In this document: one piece after another, positions 1-5,239 of the stretch | Position numbering within the stretch: position 1 is the first letter of the stretch | Layout: every line of letters begins with the position of its first letter | Source of the DNA: Microcaldota archaeon | GTDB taxonomy: Archaea; Micrarchaeota; Micrarchaeia; Micrarchaeales; CABMGC01 | DNA: 5,239 nt | NCBI GenBank assembly: GCA_030040595.1 | Contig: JASHTL010000006.1 | Span: forward strand, 1-5,239 | Reading direction: 5' to 3' | The notes under the pieces: generated by a model | Seen by the model: the letters and a program-made list of their open reading frames with translations, nothing else | The model's database searches: none | What the model was told of the DNA's origin: nothing | Made by a program: the position numbers and the translations under genes

Positions 1-369
1 AGTACTGGATCGTCGCAATACAATGTTGGCCTATCATGCGCTGCAACATCTAATAATAGTGGATATCCTAACGTAGTGACCTCTTCCAAAGCGTTCTATT
101 ATCCTAATGAAACTGGTTCGGTTACAAATAGATCTTATATACTTGGATCTAATGAAAACGCAACACTTTCATTACAATCTGGTCAAGAAATTAAGATAAC
201 TGATATGCCTTGCTATGCATCAGATGGTAATCTATTGAGTTATCAGCCGGTTGGTTATGAATATACCGGTCTCTTATGGTACAACTATACCACAAACGCT
301 ATGGCTCCCAGCGCAAACAACCCTTGGCACACAGTGAAGATAGGATCAATAAGTGTAAAAATAACCTAG
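1..369 (+). CDS. C-terminal end of an AT-rich, sequon-rich, probably secreted surface protein (5' end outside window)
   Basis: The frame is open from base 1 to the TAG at 367-369, giving 122 residues. The GTG at 76 is internal to this open frame, so I treat the gene as truncated by the window and not as starting there. The protein is rich in Asn, Ser, Thr, Tyr and Gly, has almost no charged stretches, and carries five N-X-S/T sequons (NNS, NET, NRS, NAT, NYT), which fits an extracellular, AglB-glycosylated archaeal protein. It has two cysteines about 55 residues apart. The C-terminus (GYEYTGLLWYNYTT, then a last strand ending SISVKIT) looks like the final beta-strands of a small beta-sandwich. 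From memory this resembles the tails of Micrarchaeota proteins with class III signal peptides, but the N-terminus that would decide this is missing. Its GC content is visibly lower (about 38%) than that of the genes to the right, with AAT and ATA codons common, so it may be transferred or fast-evolving. No specific function is claimed. Confidence 0.7.
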   Translation, partial: STGSSQYNVGLSCAATSNNSGYPNVVTSSKAFYYPNETGSVTNRSYILGSNENATLSLQSGQEIKITDMPCYASDGNLLSYQPVGYEYTGLLWYNYTTNAMAPSANNPWHTVKIGSISVKIT

Positions 370-390
370 AAATTCAACTCTTCCAACAAT

Positions 391-405
391 CATTTTCTCC
401 TTTCT
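391..405 (+). terminator. Possible T-rich archaeal terminator after the left gene
   Basis: A pyrimidine tract with runs of four and three T lies 22 bases after the stop codon. Archaeal intrinsic termination depends on oligo-T tracts in the non-template strand and needs no hairpin. The tract is interrupted by C residues, so the signal is weak. Confidence 0.3.
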
Positions 406-462
406 GTTAGGAATCTGAATCTATTTCGACATTCTTGATTCAAATCCTATCAGTGAATTGAC

Positions 463-466
463 AAAA
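463..466 (-). terminator. Weak oligo-T terminator after tRNA-Cys
   Basis: On the minus strand a TTTT run begins six bases after the discriminator base of the tRNA. Four T are the minimum expected for archaeal tRNA termination, so this is only a candidate. Confidence 0.25.
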
Positions 467-471
467 TATGA

Positions 472-542
472 AGCCGGGAGAGGAAATCGAATCCTCCTAT
501 TCCGCTCTGCAGGCGGACGCATAGCCAATCTGCCATCCCGGC
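472..542 (-). tRNA. tRNA-Cys (anticodon GCA), no intron, CCA not encoded
   Basis: Read on the minus strand, the sequence folds as a 71-base cloverleaf including the discriminator. The acceptor stem is a perfect 7 bp (GCCGGGA with TCCCGGC). The D arm has a short stem (GCA with TGC) and a loop holding the usual GG. The anticodon stem is 5 bp (TCCGC with GCGGA) around loop CTGCAGA, giving anticodon GCA. The variable loop is 4 bases (ATAG). The T arm is a perfect 5 bp (GAGGA with TCCTC) around loop TTCGATT. The discriminator at 472 is U, the base expected for tRNA-Cys identity. No CCA follows, so it would be added enzymatically. The D arm is compact (3 clear pairs plus a G-A mismatch) and explains the short length. 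The gene is divergent from the CBS-HPF gene and convergent with the AT-rich gene. Confidence 0.93.
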
Positions 543-568
543 ATGTCAAGCCCAGCTCTGGGTTTTGC

Positions 569-576
569 ATACTTAA
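569..576 (-). promoter_or_regulatory. Candidate TATA box for tRNA-Cys
   Basis: On the minus strand, TTAAGTAT is centred about 30 bases upstream of the mature 5' end of the tRNA, a suitable distance for an archaeal TATA box with a short leader. The match to the consensus is imperfect, so this is a positional guess. Confidence 0.35.
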
Positions 577-590
577 CTTCACCGAATCAC

Positions 591-598
591 TTTAAATA
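591..598 (+). promoter_or_regulatory. Archaeal TATA box for the CBS-HPF operon
   Basis: TTTAAATA lies about 33 bases before the ATG at 628. The usual 25-27 base distance from TATA centre to start site puts transcription start near 620-622. That leaves a leader of only about 6-8 bases, so the mRNA is effectively leaderless, in agreement with the absence of a purine-rich Shine-Dalgarno before the ATG. This also argues against using the in-frame GTG at 619, which would sit at or before the transcript's first base. Confidence 0.65.
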
Positions 599-601
599 CA
601 T

Positions 602-620
602 ACTAGTATTATACACTAGT
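602..620. promoter_or_regulatory. Two-hexamer dyad (possible operator) at the predicted transcription start
   Basis: ACTAGT occurs at 602-607 and again at 615-620. Each copy is self-complementary, so together they form both a direct and an inverted repeat with a 7-base AT-rich spacer. The centre-to-centre distance is 13 bases. The element sits just downstream of the TATA box and covers the expected start site, where a bound protein would block polymerase recruitment. The regulator is unknown and function is inferred only from symmetry and position. Confidence 0.35.
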
Positions 621-627
621 GACCCCT

Positions 628-1773
628 ATGCGTGAGACATTCGAGAAGATACCTGACGAATTCATCTCAAAAACCGCTACCTACGACCAAAAAGTCCCAA
701 TTGTGAGCATACTCCAGGACATTGACAGGCTCGGCACCGTAGTCGTCACCAACAACGGCGAGTACATGGGCATCGTGGACCAGAGGTCCATAGCCAGGAA
801 AGGCTCACTGAAGCTCGAAGACAAGTACGCGTGCGGCAAATTCGCGCAGAAGGTGCCGCTCCTGAACGATTCCACTTCAATGACTGATGCGATAGGCTAC
901 TTCTACAACACCGCGAGCAAGGCCCTGCCATACGTGAAGGGCAACAAGATAGTGGGCATCGTGAAGAGGAATTCCATGCTAAAGGCAATACTCTCCATGC
1001 ACCTCCTCTCAAAGACGAAGGTCGATGAGATAATGTCAAGCCCTGTGATCTCGATAGACCTTAATGCGAACATGGCCCAGGCCCAGAAGCTCATGTCCGA
1101 CAACAATGTGCACAGGCTCATAGTGCTTGAGAACGGAAAGCTTTACGGCCTGCTTACCCACAAGAACGTGGTAAAGTTCGGTGCGCGATCCGAAGGCGGC
1201 TCTAAGAGGCAGGTCCTCTCTACCAGGCCATCCCAGATACGCGTTGCGGACATATGCGAGAAGGCGCCTCTCAGGATAGAGCATGATGAGAATGTAGAAA
1301 GCGCGATACGCCAGATTGTTACAAAGGACGTTTCATCTCTTGCTGTGGTCAGGCACGGCAGGCCTGTGGGCATGCTCTCTGTACGCGACATTGTGGAGAG
1401 CGTGGCGCAATCAGGCGGCAATACTGAAGAAGAAATACTCATAACAGGCCTCTCGCCCAAAACTGAGGAGTACAGGGAGGAGATCAGGACATCGCTTGAG
1501 GAACTGGGTGACAGGATAGACAAGTTCGCAAGAATGGACGTCGAGTACATAGCCCTTAACGTCAAGGACATAAAGACAAACACGTACGAGCTTAAGGCCA
1601 GGGTAGGGCTTGACAAGCTTGGCGTCGTATACGCTTCTGTTACCGGCCACACTCTGGAAAAGACCCTTAAGGACCTCGAGACAAAGCTATACAAAGTCAT
1701 AAAGGAGAAGAAGGAGTTCATGGTCACATCGACAAAAGAGGCAGAGTCATCCTATGAAATTGACGAGTCTTAG
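628..1773 (+). CDS. Four-CBS-motif protein with C-terminal HPF/RaiA-like (ribosome hibernation) domain
   Basis: The product is 381 residues from the ATG at 628; an in-frame GTG at 619 would add three residues but is disfavoured by the TATA position. Four CBS motifs are visible at about 13-57, 72-121, 132-184 and 206-260, enough for two Bateman modules, which typically bind AMP, ADP, ATP or SAM. Only the fourth has the full ligand signature G-h-x-S/T-x-x-D (GMLSVRD, 248-254); the third has N in place of D (GLLTHKN), and the first two are diverged. Residues about 269-363 follow the beta-alpha-beta-beta-beta-alpha pattern of HPF/YfiA/RaiA proteins: a first strand ILITG, helix TEEYREEIRTSLEEL, strands around VEYIALNV, YELKARV and VVYASVTG, and a final basic helix TLEKTLKDLETKLYKVIKEKK. 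Those proteins bind the small ribosomal subunit and silence translation. A role as nucleotide-gated ribosome hibernation factor is therefore inferred. The acidic tail (364-381) is probably disordered. The CBS assignment is firm; the HPF assignment is by pattern only. The gene overlaps the next one by 20 bases. Confidence 0.88.
   Translation: MRETFEKIPDEFISKTATYDQKVPIVSILQDIDRLGTVVVTNNGEYMGIVDQRSIARKGSLKLEDKYACGKFAQKVPLLNDSTSMTDAIGYFYNTASKALPYVKGNKIVGIVKRNSMLKAILSMHLLSKTKVDEIMSSPVISIDLNANMAQAQKLMSDNNVHRLIVLENGKLYGLLTHKNVVKFGARSEGGSKRQVLSTRPSQIRVADICEKAPLRIEHDENVESAIRQIVTKDVSSLAVVRHGRPVGMLSVRDIVESVAQSGGNTEEEILITGLSPKTEEYREEIRTSLEELGDRIDKFARMDVEYIALNVKDIKTNTYELKARVGLDKLGVVYASVTGHTLEKTLKDLETKLYKVIKEKKEFMVTSTKEAESSYEIDES
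1738..1741 (+). promoter_or_regulatory. Candidate Shine-Dalgarno for the pilin-like gene
   Basis: GAGG lies inside the end of the CBS-HPF coding region, 12 bases before the ATG at 1754. The spacing is somewhat long. It could support re-initiation by ribosomes finishing the upstream gene. Confidence 0.3.
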
Positions 1774-2224
1774 GATTCAGTCGAGCTTCGAGCTCCTGAT
1801 AACGGTAGCTGTTGGGCTCGCCGTCCTGCTTCCCATAGTCGCAATAGCTTTCATACAGATAGCGAACGCGAATTCCTCGCTCTCTTCGATCGAGGCCCAG
1901 CAGGCGGCGAGCAAGCTTGCCAGCATCGCCACGCTCGTGGGCAGCGAAGGCCCGCCTGCAAAGCAGGTTGCACAGGTGCAGATCCCTACAGGTGTCAGGT
2001 ACATATATGTGGGCACGCTCAGCAACGGCGTGGGCCACGAGATAGTGTTCGTGGTCAGCGCCCCTACCGGAGTAAGCTACATAACGGCATATACGCCAGT
2101 CAACGTCAGCGGCAACCTCGGCGGCATGGTCTCGCCGGGCACGTACCTTGTCAACGCCACGGCCCTCTCGGCATGCCCCACAGCATCGCAGTTCGCCTGT
2201 GTTTATATGACGCCTGTGGTGTAG
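1754..2224 (+). CDS. Small pilin-like protein with class III signal peptide
   Basis: The 156-residue product starts within the end of the CBS-HPF gene and is the only ATG upstream of the hydrophobic segment in this frame. The N-terminus reads MKLTSLRIQSSFELL: a basic lead, then Q-S-S-F-E with glutamate at the +5 position after the expected prepilin peptidase (PibD/FlaK-type) cut, then a hydrophobic helix at about 14-38. This is the layout of archaeal class III signal peptides. The residue before the cut is Ile instead of the common Gly. The mature part is small, rich in Val, Ala, Ser, Gly and Thr, and probably beta-rich; it has three sequons (NSS, NVS, NAT) and a C-x7-C pair near the C-terminus that could form a disulfide. 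Size and layout suit a minor pilin or a surface subunit. It precedes a large protein with the same type of signal, so the two may assemble together; that is an inference. I do not recognise the exact family. Confidence 0.82.
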   Translation: MKLTSLRIQSSFELLITVAVGLAVLLPIVAIAFIQIANANSSLSSIEAQQAASKLASIATLVGSEGPPAKQVAQVQIPTGVRYIYVGTLSNGVGHEIVFVVSAPTGVSYITAYTPVNVSGNLGGMVSPGTYLVNATALSACPTASQFACVYMTPVV

Positions 2225-2230
2225 GTTCTC

Positions 2231-5200
2231 ATGAGACTGCAAATAGCACTGGAATACATGATTGTCTTCGCATTCGTAATGCTGATCTTCATGGTCGTGT
2301 TCGCCACAGTCGCCGAGCAGCGCGCATCGCTCTCCAACCAGGAGCTTGAGTCTCACATCCAGCTTGTAGCAGGCGATCTTGCAAGCCAGATTGATGTAGC
2401 CCAGCAGTCCGGCAGCGGGTACAATGCAACGGTGCAGATACCATCGAGCGGCTCACAGCTCTCATACGCCCTTAACATCACTGGCAACGGCGAGTCCATA
2501 ATCACGTCGAAGGTTGCGAACCAGCTGATAAGCGCAGTCTCGTTCAGCATCGCCAGCAGCGTGGACTCGAACCCGTCATGGCTCAACTCGAACACTGGCA
2601 CGTACAGCATACCTGTCACGAACGGCACGATCTCAATAACGAACGAGTTCGGGACCATATGCATAGACTACACATGCCCCAATATAACAGGAGAGGCAGG
2701 CACTGTGGTCATGAGTTCTCAGTCAGTGCACGCGCCACAATTCGACGGGCATAACAGCTACATAGCTGCGCAGTCCACTGGAATACCAACCGGAGCCTCA
2801 GCGCGCTCGACCTTTGCATGGATATACATTCCGAGTTACCCTTCCAGCGGCGCATACTATGCAATCGCCGGGCAGTCGTCAGGTACATCAGCCGATACAT
2901 GGACCCAGCTCCTTGTAAACTCGAACGGAGACTTGTACTTCAACGGCGATTCAGACACATACACCGGTTCTAACACCGTGCCACTTGATACATGGACCTT
3001 GGTGGGGTACACGTATGCATCCACCTCGGCTTCAATCACGCTCTGCGTGAACACGCAGTGCAGCTCAGGTTCGCTGAGCGGCTCTTCAGCGCTCTCAACC
3101 AACTCAGGGCAGCCTTTCTACATAGGAGGCCTGTACGGGAGCAGCTCCTCCAGGTTTGACGGCGGCATCTCGAACGTGCAGGTATATTTGAGCGCGCTCT
3201 CCACAACGCAGATATCAGAGCTCTCTGCCGGGGGAATATCGGGGCAGCCGATCTCACAGGCGGGCATAGCCGCCTGGTGGCCGCTCAACGGCAACCCCAA
3301 CGACTACAGCGGCAACGGAAACAACGGCAACGTTATCGGATACCTCCCCTACCTGACTGTTGCTCAGTTCTTCGCCCGTGTCGCAAGCAGGTCCGGCTCG
3401 TACATGACGGACGAGCTTGTTGGCTTTGCGTCAAGCTCCGGCACATTCGCAGGTGGCTCTCCGGACCTTGCCAACTATACGAACTCTAACGGCATTGCCA
3501 CTGCAATCCTCACGCAGTCGCAGGCAGACGGTTATGCTGTGGTCAAGGCCACCGCATTCGGCGGCAACGCCACTACGCAGTCATCGCTGGTTAGCTGGTG
3601 GCCGCTAAACCTGGGCCAGGGAAGCCTTGCACACGAGGTAAGCGGATCAAACAACCTTGGCACCGGCAGAAACGTTTCATGGGGTATGCCTGCCCTGACC
3701 ACCGGATTTGACGGCAAGAGCAGCTACATAGTAACGAATGCGAACAACGCGTTGCCAATGCCACTAACTGTCTCGGCATGGGTATACAGCACAGAGCCGC
3801 AGACGCTCGTGGCACAGAATGCGCTCAACGAGATATTCAACGGTGGCGGCCTCTACCTGGACCTGCAGGGGGATCACCCCTGTTTCTATGTGAATGGGAT
3901 AAACAACAACCAGTTCCTCTGCTCGCCCACTGCGATAACTGGAGAAGGCTGGTACTTCATCGCAGGCACCTACAACACAACGTCGAACCCAAACCGTGAG
4001 ACCGTATACATCAATGGCGGCATTGCTAACACGCTCTCTGTCGTCGGAAGCAGTTCGGCGCCAAGCACGAACGCGGTCAGCATAGGCGAATGCGAGTACT
4101 GCAGCACGCCATATTTCATGGAAGGCGAACTCTCCGACGTGCAGGAATATTCCAATGCGCTATCGCCTGGAGCTATAGCATCGCTATACAGTGAAGGCAT
4201 TGGCGGCCTTCCCGAACCGTCGCAGAGCAACATAGGCTGGTGGCCCCTTGACGGCGACGCGTTTGACTACTCCGGGGAGAACCAGAACGGCTCTGCGGTG
4301 AACGCGTATCCCGTGCCTTTAAATGCATCATCGCTCTCCAACTCGACTTCTGGGTCGTCGTATGCCGTGAGCCTCTCCGGCTCCGCGTCAGACACGATAC
4401 AGCTTGGCAACAGCATAGACCTGCAGCCTGTCAGCGCAGTGAGCGTAACCGCATGGATAAACGCGAGCACGTCGCAGCCGGCAAGCCTATCACAGATCGC
4501 CTCAGACAACGGATCTACTGGCATTCAGGGATACAACTTCTCGATCCTGGACGGCGAATTAAGCTTTGCGGTCAGGCAGATCAATTACCCGTTCACCTCG
4601 TGCAAGGTGACCGGAACAGCCAATGTGCTCAACTCGAGGAACCACTTCGTGGCCGGCGTTTACAACGGCACTGGCATAGCCGTCTATCTTGACGGCGTGC
4701 TGCAGTCAAGCTCTGCGTGCAACTCCGCGCCTGTAAACTACAGCACTCCTTCCAACGGCATCATAGGCAAGGGCTTCAACGGCATAATAAGCAACGTGCA
4801 GATCTATTCTTCTGCGCTCAGCGCGGCAAACGTGAGCCAGCTTTACAGACTGGGCACCGGCGCTTTCCCAATAAGCACTGCAGGAGTTGCGGGATGGTAC
4901 CCGCTTGATGGCAGCCTCGACGACTACAGCGGCAACGGAAACAACGGCACTGCAAACAGCATCTCATACGCCCTGAAGAGCCCGGTCCTCCATCCCGCCA
5001 CGCAGTCTGTTTCAGGATACGGCCTATGGTTCAACGGCAAGAACAGCGGCATAAGCACCGGCACGTCCAACCTGCCTACCGGAGCTGCAGCGCGCTCTGC
5101 ATTCGCATGGGTCTACTTCAGCGGCGGCAGCCAGAGCTACCCTATATATTCGTGGGGCACTGCGAGTTCCACAGAGGCATCGATAATGGGTATCAGCAAC

Positions 5201-5239
5201 GGCGACCTCTACTTCTCAGGGAGCAGCGACAACTACCAG
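2231..5239 (+). CDS. Large surface protein: class III signal peptide, stalk, LamG modules and an Ig-like module (3' end outside window)
   Basis: The frame is open without a stop for 1003 codons from the ATG at 2231 to the window end. The N-terminus MRLQIALEYMIVF has the class III signal layout (Q at +1, E at +5, then a hydrophobic helix to about residue 28), so the protein is either pilin-processed or membrane-anchored facing outward. Residues about 30-156 form a stalk-like beta-rich region with a C-x4-C pair. Modules follow: LamG-1 about 160-337; a detached LamG N-terminal segment with WWPLNG and DYSGNGNNG at 344-370; an Ig-like module at 371-451; LamG-2 at 453-660; LamG-3 at 668-877; LamG-4 from 885, cut by the window. 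LamG modules (Laminin_G_3 / concanavalin-like jellyroll) usually bind glycans or proteins, so adhesion to a host cell or matrix is a plausible role. About 18 sequons and ten cysteines, mostly in close pairs, fit an exported glycoprotein. The start lies six bases after the previous stop with no clear Shine-Dalgarno, suggesting translational coupling. Confidence 0.87.
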   Translation, partial: MRLQIALEYMIVFAFVMLIFMVVFATVAEQRASLSNQELESHIQLVAGDLASQIDVAQQSGSGYNATVQIPSSGSQLSYALNITGNGESIITSKVANQLISAVSFSIASSVDSNPSWLNSNTGTYSIPVTNGTISITNEFGTICIDYTCPNITGEAGTVVMSSQSVHAPQFDGHNSYIAAQSTGIPTGASARSTFAWIYIPSYPSSGAYYAIAGQSSGTSADTWTQLLVNSNGDLYFNGDSDTYTGSNTVPLDTWTLVGYTYASTSASITLCVNTQCSSGSLSGSSALSTNSGQPFYIGGLYGSSSSRFDGGISNVQVYLSALSTTQISELSAGGISGQPISQAGIAAWWPLNGNPNDYSGNGNNGNVIGYLPYLTVAQFFARVASRSGSYMTDELVGFASSSGTFAGGSPDLANYTNSNGIATAILTQSQADGYAVVKATAFGGNATTQSSLVSWWPLNLGQGSLAHEVSGSNNLGTGRNVSWGMPALTTGFDGKSSYIVTNANNALPMPLTVSAWVYSTEPQTLVAQNALNEIFNGGGLYLDLQGDHPCFYVNGINNNQFLCSPTAITGEGWYFIAGTYNTTSNPNRETVYINGGIANTLSVVGSSSAPSTNAVSIGECEYCSTPYFMEGELSDVQEYSNALSPGAIASLYSEGIGGLPEPSQSNIGWWPLDGDAFDYSGENQNGSAVNAYPVPLNASSLSNSTSGSSYAVSLSGSASDTIQLGNSIDLQPVSAVSVTAWINASTSQPASLSQIASDNGSTGIQGYNFSILDGELSFAVRQINYPFTSCKVTGTANVLNSRNHFVAGVYNGTGIAVYLDGVLQSSSACNSAPVNYSTPSNGIIGKGFNGIISNVQIYSSALSAANVSQLYRLGTGAFPISTAGVAGWYPLDGSLDDYSGNGNNGTANSISYALKSPVLHPATQSVSGYGLWFNGKNSGISTGTSNLPTGAAARSAFAWVYFSGGSQSYPIYSWGTASSTEASIMGISNGDLYFSGSSDNYQ
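3274..3289 (+). repeat. Short direct repeat copy A, left of the Ig-like module
   Basis: The segment coding for WWPLN at 3274-3289 recurs at 3595-3610 with 15 of 16 bases identical. The two copies are 321 bases (107 codons) apart, in frame, and bracket the Ig-like module. They encode the same LamG N-terminal strand. Confidence 0.6.
3300..3329 (+). repeat. 30-bp perfect direct repeat, copy 1 (codes for DYSGNGNNG)
   Basis: This 30-base run is identical to 4920-4949. The copies are exactly 1620 bases (540 codons) apart, in the same frame. Identity at third codon positions as well as in protein sequence points to a recent duplication or gene conversion and not only to selection on the motif. Confidence 0.85.
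3341..3583 (+). other. Ig-like (Big_1-type) module inside the large surface protein
   Basis: Residues about 371-451 differ from the LamG modules around them. They contain VGFASSSGTF, then a T-N-S-N-G-I-A-T-A-I-L-T stretch and a closing strand VVKATAFGGNAT. This matches the pattern of bacterial Ig-like group 1 (invasin-type) domains, in which V-x-F-x-S-S-G-x-F is followed by a T-x-x-G-x-A-x-A-x-L-T strand and a V-x-A ending. Such domains usually act as spacers in adhesins. The assignment is by pattern only. Confidence 0.5.
3595..3610 (+). repeat. Short direct repeat copy B, right of the Ig-like module
   Basis: This is the partner of the repeat at 3274-3289, with one base difference, and forms the true N-terminal strand of LamG-2. 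The pair is consistent with a module inserted after, or together with, a duplicated LamG edge. Confidence 0.6.
4920..4949 (+). repeat. 30-bp perfect direct repeat, copy 2 (start of LamG-4)
   Basis: Identical to 3300-3329. Here the motif sits in its normal place at the beginning of LamG-4 (WYPLDG at residues 889-894, then DYSGNGNNG), whereas copy 1 belongs to the detached segment before the Ig-like module. The corresponding position of LamG-3 (DYSGENQNG, about 4265-4292) has clearly different bases. Confidence 0.85.

Larger units (their letters stand above)
370..471. other. AT-rich intergenic region between convergent surface-protein gene and tRNA-Cys
   Basis: These 102 bases separate the stop of the left gene from the 3' end of the tRNA, which is transcribed toward it. 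They hold no open frame of note. A pyrimidine-rich stretch at 391-405 (TTTT, CTCC, TTTC) could end plus-strand transcription. On the minus strand, a TTTT run at 463-466 lies just beyond the tRNA 3' end. Nothing else was recognised. Confidence 0.5.

Noticed and set aside
76..369. Separate 97-residue gene starting at GTG 76
   Set aside because: The frame is open upstream to base 1 with the same Asn/Ser-rich composition. There is no signal peptide, TATA box or ribosome binding site before 76, so an internal codon of a truncated gene is the better reading.
439..452. GATTCAAATCCT, resembling a tRNA T-arm and perhaps a tRNA remnant or att copy
   Set aside because: The flanking bases do not form a T stem, and the orientation is opposite to that of tRNA-Cys, so it is not a duplicated tRNA 3' end.
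551..562. Small inverted repeat CCCAG-CT-CTGGG followed by TTTT, resembling a terminator
   Set aside because: A five-pair stem with a two-base loop is unlikely to fold, no plus-strand transcript ends here, and it lies in the promoter region between divergent genes.
1143..1727. 194-codon open frame on the minus strand within the CBS-HPF gene
   Set aside because: It is antisense to a frame with clear CBS motifs. Its translation is rich in Ser, Leu and Thr without any domain, as expected of the reverse of a biased coding region.
1724..2356. 210-codon open frame on the minus strand across the pilin-like gene
   Set aside because: The translation is rich in His, Arg, Cys and Glu with no recognisable domain, and it lies opposite two genes with well-formed class III signal peptides.
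3277..4908. Short plus-strand open frames at 3277-3489, 3417-3608, 3778-3999, 4453-4692 and 4717-4908
   Set aside because: All are out-of-frame readings of the long LamG gene, rich in Arg, Gln and Pro and low in domain signal. The long frame is uninterrupted through them.

Overview
The window looks archaeal, most likely a DPANN archaeon of the Micrarchaeota/ARMAN type. The evidence is a class III (archaellin/pilin-type) signal peptide on two proteins, a BRE/TATA-type promoter in place of -35/-10 boxes, an apparently leaderless start, heavy use of AGG and ATA codons, a tRNA gene with no encoded CCA, and secreted proteins built from LamG modules. The lineage is an inference from style; nothing here proves it.

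Left part (1-470): the 3' end of an AT-rich gene on the plus strand. It encodes the C-terminus of a sequon-rich, probably secreted protein. A short AT-rich gap follows. At 472-542, on the minus strand, lies a complete tRNA-Cys(GCA). Its 3' end faces the AT-rich gene, and base composition rises sharply on the other side of it.

Centre (543-1773): a divergent intergenic region carries a TATA box at 591-598 and a dyad of two ACTAGT hexamers at 602-620, at the expected transcription start. The first gene encodes four CBS motifs followed by a domain that resembles the ribosome hibernation factors HPF/RaiA. This suggests an adenylate-sensing, ribosome-binding stress protein.

Right part (1754-5239): the CBS-HPF gene overlaps a small pilin-like gene by 20 bases. 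Six bases after that gene's stop begins a very long open frame of at least 1003 codons, which runs off the window. It encodes a membrane-anchored or pilin-processed surface protein: an N-terminal class III signal peptide, a beta-rich stalk, then four LamG/concanavalin-like modules (the last cut by the window edge) with one Ig-like (Big_1-type) module inserted. The spacing suggests a single transcript of three genes, so a putative translation-dormancy sensor may be co-expressed with surface or adhesion proteins. Direct repeats inside the long gene record recent module duplication and shuffling.

There is no gene-free stretch above 300 bases. I see no CRISPR, transposase, rRNA or replication origin.
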